From Lacipirellulaceae bacterium (GTDB lineage: Bacteria; Planctomycetota; Planctomycetia; Pirellulales; Lacipirellulaceae), in assembly GCA_040218535.1 (NCBI GenBank), contig JAVJRG010000012.1, positions 1,178,001 through 1,242,000 of the forward strand: a stretch of 64,000 nt of DNA, given 5' to 3'. Within the stretch, counting starts at the first letter, position 1; every line of letters starts with the position of its first letter. Below the pieces are notes generated by a model that was given only the letters and a program-made list of their open reading frames with translations, did not search any database and was not told where the DNA came from. Positions 17,501-24,045 of the stretch are shown here, in pieces. Both the position numbers and the translations under genes were made by a program.

Positions 17501-17913
17501 CTCCAGGCTCCTGTAAATGTCACTTCCGCATCGACGTTGTCGAGGACGACTTCATTCGGCTGGTGGCCCACGGGTCGTAGGGGCACAACGGTTGCGCCCG
17601 AGTTGAACAAGTAGTCCGTGTAGAAGGTCATCTGATCTTGGTTGCCAAGATCTTCGATCATGTTGAGCAACAGAGGGCGTTGGAATGCCCAATTGCCTGC
17701 ACTGGGCGAGTCACCTGTGATGCCGTGGCCACCATGGGTGTAGACGATCTTCCCCGAGAGCGCACCATCAGGCTGCGTCCCCACGTCAACGAGGCCCGCC
17801 GCCGCCAGCGCGATGCGAGGCTCCAGGGGTTCATAGTTAAGCGACTTGGCTGGCGCGTTCTTCCCTGCTGGCCGACTGCTCATCGGCCAGAGGTTCTTCC
17901 AGAAGTTCTTCAT
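14560..17913 (-). CDS. Large secreted amidase_3 with golvesin-like, FN3 and dockerin-like domains
   Basis: 1117 aa. The N-terminus has the LEPR motif (YEPLEPRIALAAAG) found on exported planctomycete proteins. Amidase_3 elements are split: YTHGGHG (His near 60/63), then a golvesin C-terminal-like beta domain (about 130-258), then WVEWHVERSQGI, FVSFHSNA (His 335) and the catalytic-type glutamate in IIETGFHDN (Glu 419). A fibronectin type III domain follows (about 467-562), then a region beginning NILIVNGFDRLDKS that looks like a glutamine amidotransferase-like fold, a second golvesin-like domain (about 815-935), and a dockerin-like pair (DFNGSGIVDGADFLAW and GDANADEAVDGADLVIW). It should cleave MurNAc-L-Ala bonds outside the cell. 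Phased GCGCA repeat 7 lies 127 bp upstream. The domain borders are estimates. Confidence 0.8.
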   Translation of the reverse strand: MKNFWKNLWPMSSRPAGKNAPAKSLNYEPLEPRIALAAAGLVDVGTQPDGALSGKIVYTHGGHGITGDSPSAGNWAFQRPLLLNMIEDLGNQDQMTFYTDYLFNSGATVVPLRPVGHQPNEVVLDNVDAEVTFTGAWSDSSSPIYFGEAGELPYRFASTSATETATANYRPNITEAGFYPVYAWTRYGSDRASDQLYRVHHSGGTTEVTVNHRRVGNGLVYLGTYHFEEGTTGSVDISNRSSEAGRVVIADMIRFGNGVGDVQQSGTISGRDREDEAGLYWVEWHVERSQGIATSEYRTSSSDRSATVSLAPRYSEYMNRETDGSLSDRVFVSFHSNAAGGSSRGVLGLYNGPGATPNQFLLANTLAREVNDDLVDLNGEFEHNWFDRGSIVTLDRADIDFGEINNSVIQNEFDATIIETGFHDNSLDTDLLRDANVRDAIARATYQGTVKYFNNVDSGSTPIVMVPGQVEQVSAESVGSGSVTVSWTAPTVSDAEGDAPTGYRIYGSTNGYGFDGGTFVAGAGTTSHTFNGLDPNEGAYYFKVVAVNSGGEGRASEVVASLPNGTSKNILIVNGFDRLDKSQNPVQSGADRVRPRQSNSFDYAVQVASAIETTTQGLAVDTASNEKVISGDIDLTDYESVIWILGEESSADDTFNTTEQTLVTNFLSGGGQLFLSGAEVGWDLDALGNGPFFYNNQLRADYVSDDAGTYSVQGTSGSIFEGLSFNFDDGSQFYNVEFPDVINPAAGSTSALSYVGGTGGTAAIQYNSGTGTKVVNFGFPFETITDESTRNSVMSRVLEFFEYDVVLSDVELILDNDDGPTVYTETGSWTTSGSTGFNGSTYRFAVVGDSATAEWEFDLPFAGEAEVFVQYRAGTNRALDTVYQIDTGNGSQTVSINQRNNDLVWVSLGTYDFTAGNHSVTLDAAASTGGSVVIADAVRVQLMAPATSEDADFNGSGIVDGADFLAWQRGSGISSGATLSQGDANADEAVDGADLVIWDNQYGTVGNVAAFVSNVSNGASQGELTALAQAVELDYHSAQARSEEYNGISNAASSTSENAFPQQSFSPVGESQSTSRDRADGTGAVQSTTYSDDAEEALDAVFDQISEGRTSLRGYSK

Positions 17914-18039
17914 CGGTTCCGTTTCGAGAATGAATGTTCCGCAGGCAGGAGTGGCCTTTCCGCGTTCTGAGGCGAAGCAGAGCCACTAATTTCCATTGTA
18001 CACGCGACGACAAAGACAAGAAGTTTTCGTCGCTCGAAT

Positions 18040-18065
18040 GCGCGAGGTGGAGAACGGATTGCGCG
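18040..18065 (-). promoter_or_regulatory. Phased GCGCA repeat, copy 7
   Basis: Minus-strand GCGCA-N16-GCGCA (plus-strand GCGCG at 18040 and 18061), 21 bp apart, 127 bp upstream of the amidase_3 start at 17913 and in the same orientation. Confidence 0.65.
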
Positions 18066-18147
18066 AAATCGATGCCGTTGATTACCTTTTTGGAGCGTGT
18101 TTCGACGCTAGAACGTCAGAGCGGTGGTTGGCCTCGTCGCTACCACC

Positions 18148-18987
18148 TCACCAAGAGAGGCACTCTTCAGCCATCACTCCCGTACTGACTTTGGTAACGG
18201 GGCCGGTCATCGTCGCGGCAAAGTCGGTGTCAAATGCGATACTTAAGAGCCCGCCGGGCATCTCGACGGTGATCTCCGCATCGCATTCACCGAGACGATG
18301 GGCAACCGCAGCGGCTGCCGTGCTGCTACTTCCCGAGGCGAGGGTATAGCCGGCTCCACGTTCCCAGATCTCAATTTGAATCCGATTGCGATCAATCACC
18401 TTCATGAATTGCACGTTCGTGCGAGCGGGAAACCGCGGATCCGTCTCAATCTTTGGTCCCAGTCGATGAGCCAACTCCTGGGTAGGTGTATCAACGAGGA
18501 CCACGCAGTGAGGGTTGCCAACGGTCGCGGCGCAGAATGTCAGCGTTTCCTCGTTGATGTCCATTTCTTCATTGATGACTTCTCGCGATTCTCCCTTAAC
18601 GGGGATTGCTTCACTCTGGAAACTGACTCTGCCCATCTCAACGCGGACGCTTTGCCCTGAATCCTGAACCTCGCAGCGAACGGCACCCCCCAGGGTTTCG
18701 ACAGTAAATGGTGCTTGTTGCACCAGACCTTCGTCCCAGAGAAACCGCGCAAAAATTCGCAGCCCGTTGCCGCTTTTCTCAGCTTCACTCCCATCCGGGT
18801 TGAGGATCCTCAGTCCAAAGTCACACGCGGTGCTTTCCAGCGGTCCCAAGAGGATGCCATCCGAGCCCAGTCCATAATTGCGATGGCAGATTCTGCGGGT
18901 TGTTTCATCCGTCAGTTCGGTAGCCAAGTCCTGAGGGCGAATTACCAGATAGTCGTTGCCGAGGGCATGGTACTTTGCATAATTCAT
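18148..18987 (-). CDS. DapF-family protein with both catalytic Cys replaced by Ser
   Basis: 279 aa from the ATG at 18987; a longer frame to 19185 adds an unrelated basic tail and would overlap nhaC on the other strand. The diaminopimelate epimerase fold is plain: HALGNDYLVI, CHRNYGLGSDGIL, RILNPDGSEAE, VGNPHCVV, RTNVQFM and WERGAGYTLA are all in register. In true DapF the two catalytic cysteines sit in CGNG and ACGSG/ACGTG. Here these are S72-G-N-G and A-S218-G-S, so both acid-base residues are serine. Either it is an isomerase with altered chemistry or substrate, or it is not a racemase. It is divergent from nhaC (74 bp) and lies in a cell-wall gene neighbourhood. Confidence 0.85.
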   Translation of the reverse strand: MNYAKYHALGNDYLVIRPQDLATELTDETTRRICHRNYGLGSDGILLGPLESTACDFGLRILNPDGSEAEKSGNGLRIFARFLWDEGLVQQAPFTVETLGGAVRCEVQDSGQSVRVEMGRVSFQSEAIPVKGESREVINEEMDINEETLTFCAATVGNPHCVVLVDTPTQELAHRLGPKIETDPRFPARTNVQFMKVIDRNRIQIEIWERGAGYTLASGSSSTAAAAVAHRLGECDAEITVEMPGGLLSIAFDTDFAATMTGPVTKVSTGVMAEECLSW

Positions 18988-19061
18988 GTCTGCCTCAAGA
19001 GCACAAGTCATTGGAATCTTCTGAGTCAGCCCCAGCATATCACCGCCAAGGCAAAGAATCG

Positions 19062-20804
19062 ATGTCGTCTGATTGGCCTGCAATGGAAGCTCCGAAAACT
19101 CAGCCTTTACGGTCACCGACCTTTTGGATCTTCGTCGTTGCGTGTGCGCTGGCTTTCGGCGTTGGAAAGAACCGATTGCCGACACTGAGCTTCAATAAGA
19201 CGGAGCTTGAGGTCCAGCGGGATGACTTTCTCAATGAGCTTGTCGAAGTCGACGGTGACCGACGCTCCGTCCACGCGGCTATCCCTTTGCAGCATGTTTC
19301 GTTGGAGCCGGGTAAGTACTTGGCCTATGAAGGCAACTCCTCTGCTAAAGGATCGGTCAAACGCTACTATCTCGTAACCGTTGAGCCGCACTGGGGAATC
19401 TGGTCGTTCCTACCAGCGGTGATCACGATTGGACTCTGCTGGATCACCAAAGAGCCGATTACTTCTCTATTGGCCGGCATCGTCGTGGGCGCACTGCTTA
19501 TGGGGCAGTACGACCTTCTGGGAGGCGTCTTAATCCCTGCTATCAGCACGAAGAAAGCGGCCACGATTCTGATCTTATACCTATGGCTACTTGGTGGGCT
19601 GATGGGTATCTGGACTCGCACGGGAGCCTCGCAAGCGTTTGCCGACTACATGGCTAAGAACTATGTGCGCGGACCACGCTCCGCGAAGTTCATCACTTGG
19701 CTACTAGGCATCGCCTTCTTCCAGGGTGGCACGATTAGCTCCGTACTCGTGGGCACGACGGTTCGACCACTAGCAGATAAGGAACGCGTCTCTCACGAAG
19801 AGCTCTCGTTGATCGTTGACGCGACTTCCTCACCGATCGCGATCCTGCTGGCCTTTAACGCTTGGCCTTTTTACATCCAAGCTTTCCTAGGCGTCGCGGG
19901 TGTCAGCTACCTTGCGACCGAGGCGGATCGCCTACGCTTTTTCTTTGCGTCGGTACCGCTGAGCTTTTATGCGCTGTTCTCTGTTCTAGCGACGTTGTTG
20001 ATCGCCCTCGACAGGCACCCTGCTCTGCCCAAGAAGCTGAAACAAGCTCGCTTACGTGCGCTCGAGACCGGCGAGCTGAATGCGCCAGGTTCGAAGCCAC
20101 TAGCGATGGAATCAGAGAGCCAGCGGAAGCCAGAAATCGATCACAAGAGCCGCCCTGTCGACTTCTTCCTGCCGCTAATCACCCTGCTAGGGATTGCCGT
20201 CGGCACTTATTGGTGGCTTGACTCCCCGAACGTACTGTGGGCATTTGGAGCAGCGTTGCTACTAGCCGGTTGCTTGGCGGCTTTCAGGGGGATGAATCTT
20301 CGGGAGATTATCGGAGGGGTGATTGAAGGACAACGAAGCGTCATCTTGGGAAGCGTGATCCTCTTACTCGCGATTGCGATCGGAAAGATTTCCCAGGACG
20401 TCGGTGCGGGTCGCTACCTCGTTTCACTACTAGGAGATTTCTCCTGGTACTGGGCTTTGCCGGCGACCGTGTTTGTAATTGCGGTGCTGATTGCGTTCTC
20501 CACAGGTACCTGCTGGGGAACCTACGCGGTCACTTTCCCCTTAGTGATGCCATTGGCTCATGCCGTGGCGACCAATCAAGAGCTAGGTCATCCCCAGTTA
20601 TTCATGTCGCTCTGCTTCGCGGCTTGCTTGAACGGGGGCGTCTTCGGGGACCAGTGTTCGCCGATCTCGGACACCACTATCTTGAGCGCGATCTCCACCG
20701 AAGCCGATCTCATGGACCACGTGACGACGCAAATCCCAATCGCGCTGCAAGCGGCTGCCCTGGCGATTCTGCTCTGGACTGGAATCGCGTTCTACTGTGC
20801 GTAG
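19062..20804 (+). CDS. NhaC-family Na+/H+ antiporter-like protein 1
   Basis: 580 aa from the ATG at 19062 (AAGG about 10 bases upstream); ATG 19083 is an alternative, and earlier starts run into dapF. After a first membrane helix (FWIFVVACALAFGVG) there is a hydrophilic extracytoplasmic segment of about 70 residues, then about ten membrane helices with NhaC-family motifs: VDATSSPIAILLAFNAWPF, STGTCWGTYAVTFPL and GVFGDQCSPISDTTILS. The family exchanges sodium for protons or, in some members, couples organic-acid transport to ions. The substrate is not known. It sits between dapF-like and LD-carboxypeptidase genes and has a paralogue at 24046. Confidence 0.85.
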   Translation: MSSDWPAMEAPKTQPLRSPTFWIFVVACALAFGVGKNRLPTLSFNKTELEVQRDDFLNELVEVDGDRRSVHAAIPLQHVSLEPGKYLAYEGNSSAKGSVKRYYLVTVEPHWGIWSFLPAVITIGLCWITKEPITSLLAGIVVGALLMGQYDLLGGVLIPAISTKKAATILILYLWLLGGLMGIWTRTGASQAFADYMAKNYVRGPRSAKFITWLLGIAFFQGGTISSVLVGTTVRPLADKERVSHEELSLIVDATSSPIAILLAFNAWPFYIQAFLGVAGVSYLATEADRLRFFFASVPLSFYALFSVLATLLIALDRHPALPKKLKQARLRALETGELNAPGSKPLAMESESQRKPEIDHKSRPVDFFLPLITLLGIAVGTYWWLDSPNVLWAFGAALLLAGCLAAFRGMNLREIIGGVIEGQRSVILGSVILLLAIAIGKISQDVGAGRYLVSLLGDFSWYWALPATVFVIAVLIAFSTGTCWGTYAVTFPLVMPLAHAVATNQELGHPQLFMSLCFAACLNGGVFGDQCSPISDTTILSAISTEADLMDHVTTQIPIALQAAALAILLWTGIAFYCA

Positions 20805-20815
20805 CCGATTGCCAG

Positions 20816-21889
20816 CTACGGCTTAGCCGTTGGCGGTAGGATTCTCAGCGTTGCCGCATCAGCGTCGACTTCAACCATCCCACCCATCGGAACGGCAGCA
20901 TTCGCCGGATGGTGGCCAATTGGGTAGTTGATCAGAACGGGAATGTCCAACGGTTCGAAGTATTGCCTGAGAACACCGGTGACCGAGAATCTTTCATCCT
21001 CGGTCATCTGATCTTTCTCGCGATCGTAATTCTCAGTGAACTGACCGAGCACCGCACCTTTCAGGGTATCAAGCTTGCCGGCCAGTTTCAGTTGGCACAG
21101 CATCCGATCCACTCGATAGGGAGCCTCGCGTGTGTCCTCGATCATTAGAATGGCGCCTGCAGTGTCAATCTCGTAAGGGGTTCCCATGAGGGACACAACC
21201 AACGAAAGGTTGCCTCCGGTGAGTCGGCCCCTCGCTTTTCCTTTGCCGATTCCTTCAGGTTGTGGGACCTCTTGCGAAGGCTTGATGACGTATCCCTGGT
21301 CATCGCCTTCTGACTGTTGGAGTGCTTTGTAAAAGTATTCTTCGGCGAATGCTGGCAAGTTCGGTTCATCGTCGTCTCCCCAGACGCCATTGGGCGAGTG
21401 AAACGTGACGAGGCCCGCTTTCTTATTGATGGCCAAATGCAAGGCGGTAATGTCGCTGTAGCCGGTGAGCACCTTGGGATTCTCGCGGATCACGTCGTAA
21501 TCGAGTGAATCGAGGATGCGCATCACGCCGTAGCCGCCGCGTCCGGAGAAGATGGCGTCGACTTCCTTGTCTTGGAAAGCACGCATGAGCTCTTCCGCAC
21601 GTCGCTCGTCAGTACCGGCCAGGAATCCGTATTCGCTAAACATCGCTTCGTCGAGCTTTACCTTGTAGCCACGTTTCTCGAGTCGCCCCTTCGTTACCAT
21701 GATCGAGTCGCGACTCAGCGGACTCGCTGAGGCAACGAACATGATCGTATCGCCCGGGCGAATCTTCCTAGGCCAGATCATCGCCGGTTGCGAGGTTGAA
21801 TTCGCCTCCTTCGCAATCGTTTGGGAATCGATTCCGATTAGTAAGAAACAGACCAAGACCGTGCAGCAGACTTTATCGTAGAGAGACAT
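20816..21889 (-). CDS. LD-carboxypeptidase (peptidase S66), secreted
   Basis: 357 aa with a signal peptide (VCCTVLVCFLLIGIDSQTIA). The S66 catalytic residues are visible: Ser145 in LTGYSDITALH, Glu251 in LMIEDTREAPYRVDRM, and His326 in YPIGHHPANAAVPMG. GRGGYGVMRILD is the usual motif before the nucleophile. These enzymes remove the terminal D-alanine from murein tetrapeptides (LdcA) or cleave related isopeptides (MccF). LdcA of E. coli is cytoplasmic, while this one is predicted exported. It is convergent with nhaC, the two stops being 11 bp apart, and divergent from ggt. Confidence 0.9.
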   Translation of the reverse strand: MSLYDKVCCTVLVCFLLIGIDSQTIAKEANSTSQPAMIWPRKIRPGDTIMFVASASPLSRDSIMVTKGRLEKRGYKVKLDEAMFSEYGFLAGTDERRAEELMRAFQDKEVDAIFSGRGGYGVMRILDSLDYDVIRENPKVLTGYSDITALHLAINKKAGLVTFHSPNGVWGDDDEPNLPAFAEEYFYKALQQSEGDDQGYVIKPSQEVPQPEGIGKGKARGRLTGGNLSLVVSLMGTPYEIDTAGAILMIEDTREAPYRVDRMLCQLKLAGKLDTLKGAVLGQFTENYDREKDQMTEDERFSVTGVLRQYFEPLDIPVLINYPIGHHPANAAVPMGGMVEVDADAATLRILPPTAKP

Positions 21890-22016
21890 TCTTCACCCTT
21901 ATGCCATTGATTGCTTGAAATTTGGCGTCACCGATAGTCTATTGCAAACGCACCGAAGTTGTCGCGTGAGTAAGCCACGAATTTGTTTCACTGTTTTACG
22001 CAAGTGAGTCTACGAG

Positions 22017-23708
22017 ATGCGCAGCACCCTTTCGTCAATAACACTCTGCCTAGCGATTGTCGTTCTTGTCTCCCAACCAAGTTTAGCCGAGAGCGAACGT
22101 TGCGTCGTCGCGTCCGTTCAGCCGCTGGCTACCCAGGCTGGAGTCGCGGCGTTTGAGAGAGGCGGCAATGCCGTTGACGCGGCAATCGCCACGGCACTGA
22201 CGCTGGGCGTTGTGGATACGCCCAACTCAGGTCTAGGAGGGGGCTGCTTCATTCTCATCCGCAAACCTGATGGCACGCTCCTGGCAATCGACGGGCGTGA
22301 AATGGCCCCTGCCGCTGCGACCAGAGACATGTACCTCGTCGATGGTAAAGTCGATACGCAACTTAGCGTGCGAGGGCCGCTCGCCGTCGGTGTCCCAGGC
22401 GCACTGGCCGCCTATGAACGAGCGATCAATCAATGCGGCACACAGTCCTTGGCGAGCTTGCTGCTGCCGGCAGCTAATATTGCTGAGGAAGGCTTTCCCA
22501 TTGATCGCGTCTACGCCGGCAAGCTTGCGAGTAAGGCTTCCGAACTGGCGATGTTTTCAGGCAGTGCCGAAGTGTTGCTGAAGCCCGATGGCAGTCCTTT
22601 TCGGAGCGGGGAGACGCTCCGGCAAACTGACCTCGCCAACTCCTATCGACAGATTGCCGAACACGGCCCGGCTTGGTTCTACGAGGGCGAATTCGCCAAG
22701 GCTGTCGGAGATTGGATGGCCGAGAACGACGGGATTTTGACAGCCGCCGATTTCGCTGGCTACAAAACGGTCGAGCGCGAACCGATCGTCACCACTTACC
22801 GCGATTGGCAGATCGTCGGCTTCCCGCCACCCAGCTCCGGCGGAGTTCACGTCGCTCAGATTCTAAACATACTTGAGCACTACGACTTGAAGGCGGAGTT
22901 TGAGAAGGATCCGGTACGAGGAACCCATCTAGTTGTTGAGGCCATGAAACTGGCATTCGCCGATCGTGCATACTGGCTCGGTGATCCCGACTACGCCAAA
23001 GTTCCACGAGGTCTGGTTGAGAAGTCGTATGCGAAAGAACTGGCTGCGAAGATCGACCCAACGAAGGCTAGCGAAGTTCCTCAGCATGGCAATCCGCCCG
23101 ACGCAAAGGCCTCCGTCTTCGAGCGACACACCACGCACATTGCTGCTGCGGATAGTGAAGGCTACTGGGTAGCAATCACCGCGACCATCAATACCTCGTT
23201 CGGATCGAAGGTGATCGTACCCGGTACGGGGATCGTACTGAACAATGAGATGGACGACTTCTCCAGCGCACCGGGCGTTGCCAACGCATTTGGTTTGATC
23301 GGCGCCGAGAACAACGCGGTTGCTGCTGGGAAGCGTCCCCTATCGAGCATGAGTCCGACCATCGTTCTGGACAAACAAGGGGAACCCGTGATGACACTTG
23401 GTGCCGCGGGCGGTCCGAAGATCATCACCCAAGTGCTCAACACAACGATCCGCACACTGGATCTAGAGCAAGACCTGTCCGACGCAGTTGCTGCGCCGAG
23501 GTTCCATCACCAATGGCGACCAGACCTAGTGCAGATCGAATCGACCTTGGAGCCAGAGATCGTTGCCGGATTGAAAGCAATGGGACATGAGATGAAAGTT
23601 CTCACCGCCAATGGCATTACACAAGCGATTGGTCTCGACGACGAGGGCAACTTCATCGGCGTGCACGATCCGCGCATCCCGGGGAAAGTCGGGTATGGGT
23701 CGCGATGA
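22017..23708 (+). CDS. ggt: Gamma-glutamyltransferase
   Basis: 563 aa. Signal peptide MRSTLSSITLCLAIVVLVSQPSLA, so periplasmic. GGT motifs occur in order: GGNAVDAAIAT, GLGGGCFILIR, DGREMAP, the autoprocessing/nucleophile site HTTHIAAAD (Thr372), LNNEMDDFS, and KRPLSSMSPTI with the gamma-glutamyl-binding SS. The precursor self-cleaves before Thr372 into large and small subunits. It hydrolyses or transfers gamma-glutamyl groups, for example from glutathione or from gamma-D-Glu-containing peptides. Its place between LD-carboxypeptidase and the D-Glu/dipeptide epimerase operon fits a role in using wall peptides, which is inference. Confidence 0.95.
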   Translation: MRSTLSSITLCLAIVVLVSQPSLAESERCVVASVQPLATQAGVAAFERGGNAVDAAIATALTLGVVDTPNSGLGGGCFILIRKPDGTLLAIDGREMAPAAATRDMYLVDGKVDTQLSVRGPLAVGVPGALAAYERAINQCGTQSLASLLLPAANIAEEGFPIDRVYAGKLASKASELAMFSGSAEVLLKPDGSPFRSGETLRQTDLANSYRQIAEHGPAWFYEGEFAKAVGDWMAENDGILTAADFAGYKTVEREPIVTTYRDWQIVGFPPPSSGGVHVAQILNILEHYDLKAEFEKDPVRGTHLVVEAMKLAFADRAYWLGDPDYAKVPRGLVEKSYAKELAAKIDPTKASEVPQHGNPPDAKASVFERHTTHIAAADSEGYWVAITATINTSFGSKVIVPGTGIVLNNEMDDFSSAPGVANAFGLIGAENNAVAAGKRPLSSMSPTIVLDKQGEPVMTLGAAGGPKIITQVLNTTIRTLDLEQDLSDAVAAPRFHHQWRPDLVQIESTLEPEIVAGLKAMGHEMKVLTANGITQAIGLDDEGNFIGVHDPRIPGKVGYGSR

Positions 23709-24045
23709 GTCGTCAGTAATCCTCTGAGTCTAGCCTGGAAAGACTACTCGAACGAGTAGTTAGAAGCTTTAGCTAGTAGCAAGGCTGAAACCATTACTAG
23801 CCCCGGGATTTATCCCGGGGGCTATGACAGTATTGGGGTAGTCGACCGCGTCAGACGATTTTTTTGTCAGCGGAGCATTGCCGCGGTCGAAATAAGCCGC
23901 CGTTGATTTCGGTCTCGTTTTAGTTCGGCCGCTTGGATGGCCGTGCTGCTCGACCGATGGTATGGCAGACTCAGATACCCCGGGATAAATCCCGGGGCTA
24001 ACAAAATGTGAATACCAGAACTTAGTAGGCACTGGAAAAGATGAA
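23709..24045. other. Intergenic region holding a REP-like doublet
   Basis: 337 bp between the convergent ggt and second nhaC genes. It contains an ACTACTCG-AA-CGAGTAGT hairpin (23743-23760) 35 bp after the ggt stop and the repeat-bounded element at 23798-24000. No gene is present. Confidence 0.55.
23798..24000. repeat. 203-bp element with perfect 21-bp terminal inverted repeats
   Basis: The ends (23798-23818 and 23980-24000) are exact reverse complements, and each is also almost a palindrome: CCCCGGGATTTATCCCGGGG type. The interior contains another inverted pair, CGACCGCG (23843-23850) and CGCGGTCG (23882-23889). It has no open frame and no evident target duplication. It looks like a REP/BIME-like doublet or a MITE rather than a terminator. 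Confidence 0.6.

Noticed and set aside
18148-18987. Ordinary diaminopimelate epimerase
   Set aside because: Both catalytic cysteines are serine in positions that are otherwise well aligned, so the standard annotation would be misleading.
18988-19185. N-terminal extension of the DapF-like gene
   Set aside because: The added residues are basic and unlike the family; the homologous N-terminus begins at the ATG at 18987, and the extension overlaps nhaC.
21977-22002. ACGAA/ACGCA pair 21 bp apart before ggt
   Set aside because: Both half-sites differ from GCGCA (two changes in the first, one in the second), so it does not reach the standard of the other copies.
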